From the NCBI GenBank assembly GCA_028386065.3, contig JAKUCV010005716.1, forward strand, positions 127,708 to 191,707: DNA of 64,000 bases, read 5' to 3'. Below the pieces are notes generated by a model, which had not been told where the DNA came from, did not search any database, and worked only from the letters and a program-made list of their open reading frames with translations. The stretch is from Turnera subulata (Eukaryota > Streptophyta > Magnoliopsida > Malpighiales > Passifloraceae). Below, piece after piece: positions 12,701-24,780 of the stretch (position 1 is the first letter of the stretch; every line of letters begins with the position of its first letter). A program made the position numbers and the translations under genes.

Positions 12701-14340
12701 GAGATACTACATGTAGTAGCAGCTCTCCCAATACTTGTCAACAAAACCTTATATCCACCATCGGAAGTCAACAGCGCTTCCTTGGTTCGACAGTTCACCA
12801 TAGCACTGTACTTGGACAACCAATCCATCCCCAAGATGATGTCGAAACCTCCCATGTTCATCACAATCAACCGTGCAAGAAAAACCTCGCTATCGTACGA
12901 AAGCAAAACGTCTCTGCACACATGGGTTAGTCTGACCACTATACCCACAGGTAACCTAACCCTCATCGGACTAGTTAAACTCTCTCCCGTACAATTATGT
13001 AGTATTGCAAAGCTTTGCGCAACAAACGAATGCGTAGCACCAGGATCAATCAAAGTATAAGCAGTACTACCAAAGACTGTAAAAGTACCTGCTATAACAT
13101 CGGCATTCTCTGGATCCTCATCGGCGGTGATCACAAATGCTCTCGGCACTGCTGCACTCTGATTTATTGCTGACTGGGTCCTAGCAGAAACAGCTCCACG
13201 TCCTCAGCCTTGGCCAACTCCAGAACCACTAGGTACACTGGCAACTGAGGCTTGCACCGTCTGAACAGGTGTCGTACCTCCAGATCTTCCCAACTTGGGA
13301 CAAGCATATCGGTAGTGCCTGACTTCGTTACACTCATAGCACCTCACCTGAGACAGAGAGGGTCTCGGGCGAGCATTCCAAGATGAAGTCCCTCCAGACT
13401 GAGTCCAAGAACTGCCTCGGTTGTTGTAGTTGTTGTTATTTCATCCACGTCCCTGACTCGCTGGCATGAATCGGCTTTGTCCATATCCTGACCGGTTCGC
13501 TGGTGTCTGGAACCTCTTGTAGTGTCCCCCAGAAAGCTGTGCAACATGCCTCTTACGGATCTCCTGTTGCTCTCTCTCATTACCCAGCCAGATAATCTCG
13601 GCTCTCAGGGCATCTATCAGCATGTCCTGGTAAGTCTCATAGACCTTGCATCCTATGACTGTCTGGATGCCAGATCGAAGACCATCCCAGAAACGTTTAC
13701 ATCTGGCCTCCGGAGTAGCTACAAACTCACTGGCATAGATGGACAGGCGGTTGAACTTGATCTCATAATCATTGACCGTCTAATCTGGTCCCTGTTGTAG
13801 TCCCAGAAACTCTCGTCTCAGCTGATCCTGGTATGCATCAGAAACAAACTTCCTTCAGAACTTCTTCATGAACTGGTTCCACGGCATAGTGATAGGTGTC
13901 GGCATGTCCCTGGTGGTAGACTCCTACCAATCAACGGCATCTCCTCGCAACATGGCAGCGGCGTATCTGGCCCACTTATCATTCCTGCATGTCAACTTCA
14001 GCATAACCCTGTTCATCTGTCTAAGCCACCGATCAGCATCCTGTGGTGTAGTGACACCGGTGAAGATCTCTGCCCCAAGCTTCTCCAGCTTCATATACAC
14101 TGGATCCTCAACTGGTCCCTGGTTTTCTTGTTCCCGAGCTTCTATAGCATCGATACGAGCATCTCTGGCGTCTTGCCTTCGCAGAATCTGAGTTACCACG
14201 TTCAGCATCTGCGTAGGGTCTCCCAAAGGAATATTCGGAAGGTGTTCCGGACCTCCCGCAACTTGCTGCAGTTGATCCACCGATACCTGATCGTCATCTA
14301 GGTGACCTCCAGCATGCTAATTCCCTCCAACCGGATCCAT
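9709..14340 (-). pseudogene. Tekay-type gag-pol polyprotein with chromodomain, inactivated
   Basis: The minus-strand frame starting at the ATG 14338-14340 stays in a single phase to about 9770, but is cut by about ten stops, for example near 14317, 13924, 13441, 12457, 11686, 11527 and 10111. In order: gag (14280-13400), CCHC zinc knuckle CYECNEVRHYRYAC (about 13300), aspartic protease with LIDPGATHSF (about 13045), reverse transcriptase with FIDDILIYS (about 12025), RNase H (11680-11270, with [10 protein letters not shown]), and integrase (zinc-binding region about 10950-10830, then the [19 protein letters not shown] and [10 protein letters not shown] regions). After a stop at 10108-10110 come an SH3-like [16 protein letters not shown] segment and a chromodomain (NRVIPMVKVKWSKHSA, about 9810). 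A frameshift falls at about 9765. The domain order and single frame are typical of Tekay/Del chromoviruses. Confidence 0.92.
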
Positions 14341-14446
14341 TCGTACCTATATGAGAATGTACATATATGCATGTCATATCATGTCGTGACAAGTCCTATG
14401 CACAAACAAACAATCATGCAGCCACAGTTATGTCCCTAATGACCTA

Positions 14447-14467
14447 CTGTCTGCTACGCTACCAAAA
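14447..14467 (-). promoter_or_regulatory. Primer-binding site of the Tekay-type element
   Basis: Immediately inside the 5' LTR the minus strand reads TTTTGGTAGCGTAGCAGACA. It loosely resembles the initiator-Met-tRNA site TGGTATCAGAGC. The same segment with GGAGCAGGCG recurs at 57325-57352 beside the LTR of the 4.5 kb element. The priming tRNA is not certain. Confidence 0.5.
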
Positions 14468-17208
14468 TGAAGCGCCTCGACCCGTATTTACCATACAGAG
14501 TAAACACGTGCCGAAACTATTCTTATTGATGGAAGAGACAGTACATTGCACTCAAAATACTACATAATAAATCCAAATACAACAGAAACATCATCCGTCA
14601 CCCATACACGGGGACCATTATTCAAACCACACACTAGCTTAGCAGCAACAGTATATCCAGTATAAACATCATCATAAGCCATATAGGAAAGCAGCAACAC
14701 AACAACATATATAACACAACAGCGGAAGACTTATATGCACATGCAGCGGAGGTATGGATCCGGAGTCAGGTGGAGAAGAAAGCAGCAGCCATCGAACGTC
14801 GTACCTGAACTACGAAACAACTTAACCTACGGGATGAAACCCCGCAGGCGAGGGGTGAGTCCGAAGTGCTCACCGACGAAGGATAAACAGAGATATATAA
14901 TCAACCGTAACACTTTCGAAGTAAACACAAACAATATAGCAGAAGAATCCAACACAAACAACACAATAGAAGAATCCTACTAAAACATAACTGAACCAAG
15001 ACCAAAAGAATGCTTATTATTTTTATTACCAATTTTGTCTCCCGGGCCCCGTCACTGGACAAGCTAGGGTCGTACCTGGTTGTAAACTAATTCCGATGCC
15101 AGGCCAAAACACAATCCGAGATCAACATCCCAATCACAACCAATCCGGGATCAACATCCCAATAACAATCTCATCCGGGATCAACATCCCAATATCATTC
15201 TCATCCGGGATCAACATCCCAATAACCAACCAAACCGGCCATGACACCACAGAACTAGTCTCTAACCATCTAGTCGTACCACTACTTTCCACGTGACAAA
15301 TTATATCATCATCTCAATTTCAGTCCAGTTTCTTTACTCTATTCTCAATTATCCAGTTTTCCATTATTCCAGATTATTTCTCAGATCAACTCAACAACAG
15401 ACTCATAATGTCAAATAATCACAGCTAACAGTTCAGCACTATTCAACACAGTATCCACAAGTCTAAACATAATCCAACAACAGCATTAACAAATTCCACA
15501 ACAATCAAATAACAGTCGATAATTAATTCAGCAGTTCAATCAAACAACAAAACAAACACAGTATTACAGGCACATATCCAAGGTTATCCATCCTCACCTT
15601 AGCCGATTATCAGTTTTGGAAATGTCCAATAGACTCCAAGTCCGGCTCCTCAGGTATCTACTCGGTATCAACTCCTATATCAAACAAATAATATGCACAC
15701 ATAAGTGATATGCAAATGTCATGCTACTACTGTATACCGAAAAAAAATAAATACTAACTCGTCACGATTACTTCCCCGGGTTAATTCTCCATCATCATCA
15801 TCATTCACCATTTATTTCCAGTGTCTAAAATAATACTATACTTATACCTATACCCGAATATTATTCCGGTATTTTATTACCTTGATAATATCCTCTCCAA
15901 AATTATTTTCTCAAAACAATAATTATTATATACCATGTATTATTTTCCCAAAATATTATTTCCAACAGTAAACCATTTTATTATTTTCCATTTTATTCCC
16001 CAAAACTATTTTCCTTCTCAGAATTATTATTTTTCCTTTTTCCAGATTTTATTTCTTTCTTTTTTTTATTAGAATCGGGCTGGGCCAATAGTGTCAACCC
16101 AGACCATGCATAGTGCCAAGCCCAGGCCCCAACCAGGAGCCCAGACTCAAGCCCACACGCAGGCCTGGAACCCGACCCAGCCCAAACACAAGTCAACCCA
16201 TCTTAGCTCGGCCCAGCCCGCGAGACTTAACCCACAAAGCATCCGGGTCGGGGGTCGACCCGCCTTAAATGGGTCACCATCGACCCGCAGCTCACCTTGC
16301 AGAGGCGAGCTCGACGACGGAACGAGGCGGCACGGCGAGACCAAGCAAGCGAGGCGACAACGAGGAGGAGATGAGGCGGCTGCGAGATGGCGGCGCGAGC
16401 GGGGAGATCGGACGTGCAGGGACGGCGGTCGACGTGGTGAGACGAGAAGGTGGTCTTGGGCGACTGTCGGCATGGCTGCTACGATCTGCAGCGGGGAGTA
16501 TAGCGGCGGTGTCGCGGCAGAGAGAGAAGGAAAAATGGTTGGTGGCGAGGTGGTGTGGTGGTGACTGGCAGTGGTGGCTCGGGTGAAGGAAGAAAAGAAA
16601 AAGGAAAGGAGGGGGAAAGATGGTGGTGGGTGGTGGTTGCCCAAAACGACAACGTTGCTGGTGTGGGTGTTTGTCTTGTGTGTTTTTTTTTTCTTCTTTT
16701 CCTTTGCAGGTTTCTAAGGTGAGTTGTAAGAATTTTTTTTTTTTTTGCTAGTGAAGTTTTGCAGGAAATGGGTTTTGCAGATAAGCAGAGTGTTGAAGAG
16801 TTTTTGCAGAGGAAAGGTTAAGGGAGGAGAAGAAGAAAAGAGAGTCACGGACATGCACTGGCTGTTCACATGCCTCACAGTGAATGGCGACTGCAGCCTC
16901 CACACTGTGCAGCATGTGAGGCGGGTTCTGTCCGGACCAGAAAATAACTAATGTACCCCCTTGACTTTATTTCTGGCCCGATAATTCGGGGTTAATCCTG
17001 ACTTTTCTGAAGATTCCTAGACCCGAAAAATTCCAACTTGGTCCGAAAAATCCGCAGAAAAATCCCGAGCGTGGGATAGGGCTCGCTTTCAGAATCCGAT
17101 GCACGAATTACCATAAATTAATTACCCAAGATTAATTTTTATGGTAAATAACTGTAAAATAAATTTTACAGTACCGGTAAAAATGTAAAAATTACCTGGG
17201 CTGTTACA
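14468..17208 (-). repeat. 5' LTR of the Tekay-type element (2741 bp)
   Basis: It is a direct copy of 6938-9669, with small indels accounting for the 9-base length difference. Four copies of the GGGATCAACATCCC-type palindrome lie at about 15117-15221. Transcription would start inside and run toward lower coordinates. Confidence 0.92.
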
Positions 17209-17383
17209 GATAAGTTCTTGATTTCAATTTATATTGAATGTGCCTTTTTAATACATTTTTATCATTAATTTCTTTGTAATATTTTATATAATTAATTAAA
17301 TATTAATTATATTTTTTTAAAAAGTAAATATATATTGGATAATTATCAAAAAAAAAATTGAAAAATGTACTAAGATAATAAAT

Positions 17384-17419
17384 TTCCACGCCCCGTGTAA
17401 TTCACGGGGTGTGTACTAA
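17384..17419 (+). mobile_element. Putative Helitron 3' terminus
   Basis: A stem-loop of CCCCGTG and CACGGGG around TAATT is followed after a short spacer by CTAA and then T. This is the expected Helitron end (hairpin, spacer, CTRR, insertion before T). The 5' TC end was not identified; it may lie left of 6938, because the Tekay-type element sits directly beside this end. No Rep/helicase coding is visible, so it would be non-autonomous. Confidence 0.5.
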
Positions 17420-17858
17420 TTTGCTATCTAATTCAAAACACATTATACATCTCTAACTAGCAAATAGGCACGGAAGAACACGCGGTGCCGCAGCTCTTAC
17501 ACAATCAGAAGCATATTTGTGATGAATGTAATATATGTGCTAATAGTTAGCTAAGTTAGCCTTTAGTTTCCGCTTGGTGTATTTCATTAGTGCAACTACG
17601 TGCTGTCTTTTCTTGGTGCATCCAGGGGATGGGGCAGTGGCCCCTCTGAAAATTTCCAAATTTAGCTATATGGTCCTTATAGTTTTAGTATTTTTAATTA
17701 AATTCTTAATATTATATATTCTTTTACATAATTTCTCGGTTTGAACAATATATAATGACTTAATTGCATTTAGTATATTATAAAATTTTGATCTTAAAAT
17801 AATAAAGACTTATCTAGTTATTATAGTTTTTGTAGTTTATAACTAAATATGTTTATAA

Positions 17859-17921
<63 letters not shown>

Positions 17922-18038
17922 CAAATTAACAAGAGCATTACTATTATATTCATAAATTTTTAATTTATTTTCTACACAAAAAAAATCAATAAGATATATA
18001 TGATTACAATAATAATGATTCTTATAATCAGTCATATG
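17420..18038. other. AT-rich DNA with a (TA)n microsatellite
   Basis: No gene seen. A pure (AT)n dinucleotide run occupies 17862-17919 (29 units). Confidence 0.7.
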
Positions 18039-18049
18039 CATTAGAATTA

Positions 18050-18158
18050 TCAATGAGCTTGTAGCTCATGTCTTGTGCAAAACCACAAGAGAGGTGAGTT
18101 CTCGGGTTCGGATCTCACCTTTTTCAACTAGTATCAAAAAAATAAAAACACTCAGATA
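18050..18158 (+). mobile_element. Short tRNA-derived SINE with 11-bp target duplication
   Basis: An approximately 109-bp unit starts TCAATGAGCTTGTAGCTCAT (A-box-like) and carries GGGTTCGGATCTCACC (polymerase III B-box-like) at about 18105. It ends in an A-rich tail (CAAAAAAATAAAAACA). It is bracketed by perfect direct repeats CATTAGAATTA at 18039-18049 and 18159-18169. The layout (tRNA-like head, A-rich tail, target duplication) is that of a plant SINE. The head does not fold as an intact tRNA. Confidence 0.68.
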
Positions 18159-18169
18159 CATTAGAATTA

Positions 18170-19985
18170 ATGTTTTTATGTATATTATTTAACAATTCAC
18201 ACAATTATTAATTTTTGGCCCCTACCAAAATATTGTCCAACTTCGCCAGTGTTTCTTTGGGGCTTGCCTCATGATGAAAGAAAGTCCTTTATGTTCCTGA
18301 GTAAAAGCAAATAGGCAAGGAAGGCCGTCATAAAAACAAAAAAAGGTCCGCACAATAACCTCTGAAAAAAATAAGCTTCGGTAAATTGAAAATGAAATAG
18401 ACAATGACAGATCCCAAACTCAAATTTTCTACCACAGTTAATTTAGCACTCTATCGAGGATATGTAAGGATCAAGCGGCACGACTAGTCATTGTTTCTCT
18501 ATTTTGGTTGTAAGAAGAATTTCCTTGTTCAAGAAACAAAATTCCTTATAATTGGTCACTAGGACCATGACAACTTGTTTCTAATTTGAATAACTAACGC
18601 AAAAGCATGATGACCAACGAAATGGAAGAAGAGGAACTCCCAGTCGTTCTTAAGGGCTTCATTCTTTTTTTTTTTTGTTTCCCACTGATATTCCGGGCCA
18701 GTCCACTTTTAAGGACATCAAAGACACCAGATTAAATCCAGCTCGATTCGGGTGACGCACTTAGGTAATGATAGGTGAGTCTCCCAAATGAAGTTTTCTG
18801 CGTACACGAAGACAAATCAAATATAACTGTCGGTTTAGTTGAAAAATATTATAAATATACAGCAGTCTCTCCCTTTTCTCTTGTACAAGATCTTACACCT
18901 GGTAACTACTGAAGCTGAAAAGGAAAAGCGAACAAAGCTGTCGCGTTTCGCGGTAGTAGCATATTCTTAATTCAAGTGGGAAAAGAATTTAGAGAGCAAT
19001 TGTTTGTTAACTTCTACCAAGTTGAATAGTTCCTCTGTAGTCTGTATAGAATGTTCATGGTTACAGTATATACTATTTCAATTTTGTTTCCCTAAACTAA
19101 TATCGCCACTGACTTAACAACCTAGAGTTTGAAAAAGTTCCTGAAAAGGCATGCACTTCGAGGATAAGGCCGGGGACCCTTATTTTGGGCATTCCTGGCT
19201 TTGTCTAGGGCACCATCCTGGTCTCAGGCTCTAGTCTTAGCCTCAGTGGTTGTGGACATATTGCAGGGTAACCTATAGTGTATGTTGACTTTGTAATCCC
19301 TGTAGAGTTTAGGCCTTGATTTTTTTATAGAGAATTGTTGGACGAGAGAGATTAAAAAATGAAAAACCCTTTTTGAAACTGGCACCGCACCGTCTTTGCT
19401 TTTCCTCATGAGACCAAACCAATGGGAATATAAACAAATAAAATCTAAAGCAGTCCCTTGAACGAACAAGGGACACCATAATAAGCACAAAAAGTGAGAT
19501 CCTCTAATTTGAGTTTTGTAAGAAAGAACTTCATTGTAATGAGTATCACCTTTTTATTGGAACTTGTCACGACCAGCTTTTTGAGACTTGGGTCTTGCTA
19601 CATCTTTGGAGTTTGAACTGTTTCTGTAGTAGGACTTGCACAAATATCAAACTATAGTGTTGAAAACGATTGCTTTTTTCTTTTTCCCTCTAGGATAAAA
19701 TTGAAATCATTGAACTGTGATCTTTTCCTTCAAGAAAACATAAGTCAGGACTTGATAACGTTTGACACTTAACATATGTGGCAAACTTGTCCTAGTAATT
19801 CAATGTAAAAATTTCAATCGTTTATATGATTAAAGTAAGAGTAACATATAAAGAATATGATGCAAATGAGAGTGAAAAACGCTGTGAGCTGAACCCTCCT
19901 GATACGGGGAAGCCGGCTCGGCTCCTATACTACCTTCAGAGGTCCTCGTCGCTCTGCGAAAAAGAGTTGGGCTAACTAGGATGAG
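18170..19985. other. Intergenic DNA, no gene recognised
   Basis: About 1.8 kb without a reading frame I can defend. An 88-codon minus-strand frame at 19224-19490 has no recognised domain. The last about 100 bases (19880-19985) may be the degraded start of the LINE ORF1 that follows. Confidence 0.55.
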
Positions 19986-20340
19986 GTCTTGGATCAGGCT
20001 GATAAGGAGATTTTAGATGTGGCGGTGGTAGGCCTTTCTGAACCTGATGTGGAGGATCTCCCGCAGGCGGAGGAGAGTAGTGGTCCTATTCATAGTCCTC
20101 TGCCTACACTGACCCTTTGGAGTTTTCATGTTGTTGTTTCCTGGCCAGGGGATCAATGGGATCTAGAGGATGAGGTGGAACATGAAGATGAGAATATTAT
20201 TTTCGTTGAGAGTGAACTTGGAATGAGGATTGAACTATCTGAAATCTTCAAATCCCGACTTGACAAGCAATGGCAAAACTCACTTATTGTCAAACTGTTG
20301 AGGCGACCTACTGGGTACAAAGTTCTCTGCGACCGCATTC
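19986..20340 (+). pseudogene. L1 LINE ORF1 N-terminal fragment (DUF4283)
   Basis: The plus-strand frame is acidic at first. It then gives IELSEIFKSRLDKQWQNSLI followed by VKLLRRPTGYKVLCDRI, the start of the DUF4283 domain of plant L1 ORF1 ('...W...LIVKLLGR..GY..L..R'). It is cut at 20341 by the terminal TG of an Athila-like LTR, after which the apparent frame runs into LTR sequence and stops. The rest of the LINE was not found on the far side. Confidence 0.6.
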
Positions 20341-21641
20341 TGATGTTCGCACAAAAGACACTGCAAGTATACAACATGTTGTAGTAAACAAGGTTGAATC
20401 GAGGGCCTGTTGTAAATAGCACTGTCTTTAGAATTTCAATTGATTAGACTATGAAATAACAAGTAAATAAATAAAATCGTGATGAGGGAATAATATTTTA
20501 AGACAATAAAGTAGATAAACAGAAAATAAAGTGATGATATCGATTTCAAGGAAAACGCAGTGATTAGGAACCTAGGTTGTACGGGGTTCACTACAGCCTG
20601 TGCTGTTCAAATAATAAAATAGTAACTTGGTTAATAAATTCGTCCAACTTGAAGGGCAACCTAACCTACATTATCTACAACCTGTCGTCGCAGTATTGAA
20701 GACCTACCCTATTCCCGGACAACCTGCTTTTGCTAGTGAAGCCTATCCTAGGGTGTAGTGGCTGCTGTGCCAGGCGCTGTATCCTTAACTAACCTAAAGA
20801 TTCTCTCGACGACCAGTAGGGTAGAGGTTTGTTATAGTCTTTTCTGGATACCTAGCTTCGCCTCTCAATTCGCCGCTAAGAACCCTAAAATAACACTCAA
20901 GGGTGATCAAACTGCAAGTGTTGTTAAGCTCTCTATAACAAATCAAGCAATAACGAAATATATAAAACCAAGTCTGAAATATCAATTAAACATCAAAGAG
21001 TTTACCAACATCCTACAAACCTAGATAGAGAAATTAATTCATGGAGAAAGAGAAAATAAAAGTAAAAACCCTAATCGACATCCTATAAATAAAAGTAAAA
21101 CTTCGACTCAAGAACTCAACTTTCTTCTCTGCCAATTTCGTGATTTTCCTCCTCCAAAAATTCTTGATTTCGTCCAGAAAGAGTTGCTTTTATATCTAGG
21201 GTTGAACTCCTAAAAAAGTTACACCCATTGCGTGTTAAATTCCTAGACTTTAGCTTCAAGAATCCCTCTTTAATTATACTTCCAGATCTTCTTTCCTTGC
21301 TGGGAGTGTCTAGATACATTCCTTCTTTAAACTCCTAGAAAAATAGGTGCAAAACCCTAATAAAGATAGGGACTTGACGCAGTGCCCCCTGCAAGGGCGC
21401 TCCAAGCATGCGACTTGTACTAGAACAGGACACTTTGCAGCGCCTCACTGGTTTTGGGCCAAAAATCGTCAAATTCTCTCCTATAAGGACCTAAATGCAC
21501 CTGAAGGTAACAAAGAGTAAAGAAAGTAGTATTTGGCATAAAAGCAAATGATTTCCTAACTAAATGTTAGAATTAATGCTAAATGCAAGGCCAAAAGGCT
21601 GCAGTGCATGCTATAAAATGTGTGCAATTTCATGTTCATCA
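20341..21641 (-). repeat. Athila-like 3' LTR, minus orientation (1301 bp)
   Basis: In element orientation it starts TGATGAACATG (at 21641) and ends GCGAACATCA (at 20341). The end region carries 'tacttgcag', as in other Athila-type LTRs. Directly right of it the minus strand reads AAGTTTGGGGTAATG, a polypurine tract, so this is the 3' LTR of an element whose body lies at higher coordinates. It interrupts a LINE ORF1 on the left. No 5' LTR was found. Confidence 0.75.
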
Positions 21642-23480
21642 CATTACCCCAAACTTGAATCTTACTTGTCCCCAAGCAAAAACATAAACTTAAGCACAAA
21701 GAAAATAATGCACCAGGAAATTAAAAATGCCTTCTCGAAATTAAACACATCAATAGCAGCTCTCACGCACACTACAACATTCACGACTCGATATCCTGTA
21801 TATTATTTTGAAAGAAAAATCATCAACTACAATTCAGCAAAGTTTAGCAAATACATAAACGATCAAAAGAAATTAGTAAGTAACCATTTAACTTTCAAAG
21901 CTCCTCATGCCAACATGATAAGATAAATACCAGGGCTAAAAACATCTATCTCATAAGCCGACTCAAATTTCCAATCTCCACTAATGAGCATCAAGGCATA
22001 AACAAAGATCAACAGGTCTTTCTTGGTCATGCAGTGGGATCGGTTTAGGCTACCAAAGAAAGGGAATCAGATAGGCTAACAATAGGTGCTTACCTTCCAG
22101 AATTCTTACTTAAGATAACTTCTTCTTCAAATTAATACTTAGACCAAGAATACCAGAATATTGGAGCACAAAATGCTTATAGGAGATAATGAGAGCAAAA
22201 GATTTTCGAGGGAGCAAAAAGTTTTGTTTTTTTGTTTTTGTTTTTGTTTTTGTTTTTGTTTTTTTATTTTAGCTCCCTCGATTTTGTTATAAAATACAAC
22301 ATATCCCCTTGTCTATATATTATTAGGCTCCAATACCTTTCTTGACAAACTCCTTGTTTTTGATCATGCAGTGGGCTCTACCACAACACTGTCATCCTGA
22401 AATTAGAACTAGAAATACAAGCAGATAGGGTTGGGCCAAAAAGTCAAAGAACAGTGCGCTCAAAAGCACTATGGCGGTCGTGCATAGCTCAAAATGCTCA
22501 AGTATGATGATGTAGGTATAAAAAACCATTAACCTAGGCTCAAAGGGGCTGTCAAGTGAAAATATAATATAGGGTAGGATAACGTCAAATTAAGCTCAAC
22601 AAACAATGCCTATATCATATCCTCAATTATACCATGATGATAAAAATTTCGCCTTGAAGGAAAATAAGAGTTGGTTCTAAAATAGTCAACAGTAGGTGCT
22701 GCCTAATTTTGGAAAAAAGATTGGCACTCATTAGCTCGATAGCATCATGGTTACTATACTGATTTCGATTTCTCATCCCGCACAAACTAAACTTAACTAA
22801 AAACAAGCCGATATCGGTTGTAAGCACATTTAAAAGTAACAGGAACCGAAACAATAAGGTAGCAACGTGCGCTGCAGCGTGCTGCAATATCGAATAAATC
22901 GAGAAAACGCATATAAAATGGAGCAACATACACAACATAAGTCATTTGGCTATAAAAACAAAATGCAAATGCAGAATATAACAAAGAAATGATAATTTCT
23001 GCCTTCCCCAAACTTAAATTCCACAGTGTCCTCACTGGTGCAGAAATAAAGCACAAAATACATAAAAACAAAAGCATAACAAAAAGGGAGGTACTCCCCC
23101 AAACTTGAATGAAAACGTGAAATGCATGGATGCAGGGGTATAATGGACATTCATCACAATAAACTGTGCACACAATATGGCAAACAGTTCACTGAAAAAT
23201 AAAATGCAAAAGTAAGGTCAAGTATGCTTCTCTGTTTTGCAGATGGATGTGTGAAACTGGCAGTGCATGGTGCTTGTCATCATGGCCCCTGTCTTTATAA
23301 CTTTTTGATTTTCTAATTTTTATGGCTGCAAAAACAGCAAGAAAAACAAAAACAAAATAAAACTAAAGGGATGTACTAAAAATAGTAAAACTTACCTCGG
23401 GTTGCCTCCCGAGCAGCGCTTCTTTTACATCTTGTAGCTGGACACCCTACAACGTGTGCTGTTCATGGTGGCTCAAAAAG
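21642..23480 (-). mobile_element. Athila-like 3' noncoding region, minus orientation
   Basis: No gene is present. The minus strand carries GTGAGGACACTGTGGAATTT (about 23017-23036) followed by TTTGGGG-type purine blocks, and 'cttggggacaag' near 21670. These match the arrangement at 1-1532. A (GTTTTT)n-like run lies at about 22223-22265. Near 23400 the minus strand reads GGGAGGCAACCCGAGG, a phrase usual just after the pol stop of Athila/Tat elements. Confidence 0.65.
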
Positions 23481-23708
23481 AAGTTAAAGAATCTCCTTCT
23501 TCTTCAGCATCGCTGCTCTAGAATTGTGATGCTTGAGTTTCTACCCATTCACTTTGAAAACACTATTCTCCTCATAGCAAATCTCTAGATTACCATTTGG
23601 AAGGTAATCGAGCACTGTATATGGCCCTGTCCAACAATTACAAAATCGGTCATTGGAGAGTTTCAATTTGGAGTGAAAGAGGAGAACTCGATCACCCACA
23701 TTAAATTT
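23481..23708 (-). pseudogene. Athila-like integrase C-terminal remnant
   Basis: The minus-strand translation, with frame changes, contains RVLLFHSKLKLSNDRFCNCW, then TGPYTVLDYLPNGNLEI and FKVNG, then KLKHH. This is the C-terminal SH3-like end of Athila/Tat integrase ('[22 protein letters not shown] ... FKVNGQRLKHY'). Everything between protease and this piece (reverse transcriptase, RNase H, integrase core) is missing, so a large internal deletion joins about 23709. Confidence 0.55.
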
Positions 23709-24780
23709 TTATTTCTTTCGTCTGAATTTGCATGATGGAAGCTTTAGCACATCAACGGGAGGCTCCAGCACATCAACAAGTTGAGAAACAGTGCCACTGT
23801 GGTTAAAAATTTCCAAGGCATGTAGTTGGGGATCAACAACTAGAATGGTTGATGGACATTGTGCTTCCTTCTTTAGAGCTCTGTCACCATCTTCTGGTCC
23901 ATCCTTGCTGGCCAAACAACTTAATCGTGAATAAGCAATGTCCTCCACAGTGCCTGTTGTATGAATCGTATTCTCCTCGACATTTTCAATCGCTCACCAT
24001 ATAGCAAGCATTGAATTCCAATTCTGACTCCATTGCCTTCTGGACATTAAATTCCACTCTTTCCTCCCCAACCCGAAATGTGATGTTGCCATCCTTTACA
24101 TTAATTACAGCCAGCTGTTGCGAGAAAATGCCTCCCAAGAATGATTGAGGTATGATCATCATGCTTTATATCCATAATCACAAAGTCACAGGGAATATAA
24201 AACTTCCCTACTTTCACATGAACATCCTCCAACACACCCAAAGGATACTTCACAGATCGGTCAGCAAGCTACAACACCATGCGTGTTGGCTTTATCTCCC
24301 AAAAGTTGAGCTTTTGTGCTGCCGCTAATGGCATTAGACTTATACTGGCCCCAAGGTCATACAATAATCTATTGATGTTCTGGGTACCAATAGTACATGG
24401 AATTAAAAAGCTTTTCAGATCTTCAAGCTTTTCAGCAACACAACACTGCATTCTGCTATAAGGGCTATTGTCTGATTCTCTACAGTGCGCTTGTTGGTTA
24501 GGATCTCCTTTAGAAACTTTGCAGAGGTGGGCATTTGATCCAAAACAGTGGTGAAATAAATCTCCAACCTCATGCCACTGAGCATGTCCACAAATCTTTT
24601 GTACCGCTCCTCGAGTCTGCTCTTTTTATAGACCTGTGGATATGGTAGAGGGGGCTAGTAAGGCACTAGTAGTGTGGTTTTCTTAGGGGCATCTTCTTAC
24701 AGCGCCACTGGTTCATCCACTGCTTTTTGTTTCTTCTCTGTTTCGGGGTTTGTCACCTTTATTGGCTTAGGAATAAGGTC
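23709..24780 (-). pseudogene. Athila-like gag C-terminus and protease remnant
   Basis: The minus-strand frames include RYKRFVDMLSGMRLEIYFTT and MPTSAKFLKEILTNKRTVEN (gag end). Then comes the protease region LIPCTIGTQNINRLLYDLGA followed by SISLMPL, where Athila proteases have 'CTIG...ALCDLGASINLMP'. The reading continues with [23 protein letters not shown] sequence. Several stops and shifts are present. It is followed by a 79-codon open stretch (23709-23948) that ends at the deletion junction. Confidence 0.65.

Larger units (their letters stand above)
6938..17208 (-). mobile_element. Full-length Tekay/Del-type Ty3/gypsy retrotransposon (10.27 kb)
   Basis: Two direct LTRs (6938-9669 and 14468-17208) flank a gag-pol region read on the minus strand. 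The element is bounded by a perfect 5-bp target-site duplication GATAA (6933-6937 and 17209-17213). The termini in element orientation are TGTAACAGCCC...GGGGCGCTTCA. A chromodomain after integrase places it among chromoviruses; the long LTRs and TGTAACA start suit Tekay/Del. The LTRs look mostly alike by eye, so the insertion is moderately young, but the coding region has many stops. The flanking DNA right of it carries a Helitron end, so the host site was probably a Helitron. Confidence 0.93.

Noticed and set aside
17384..17415. Hairpin as a transcription terminator
   Set aside because: Plant nuclear DNA without an upstream gene; the CTAA end suits a Helitron better.
18050..18130. Possible tRNA gene
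   Set aside because: B-box-like word present, but no cloverleaf and an A-rich tail with target duplications; SINE instead.
19224..19490. 88-codon minus-strand frame
   Set aside because: No recognisable motif, no repeat partner, AT-rich; treated as chance.
22627..23173. Hydrophobic minus-strand frames up to 126 codons
   Set aside because: They lie in the Athila-like 3' noncoding region, overlap each other in different frames and are not matched at 1-1532.
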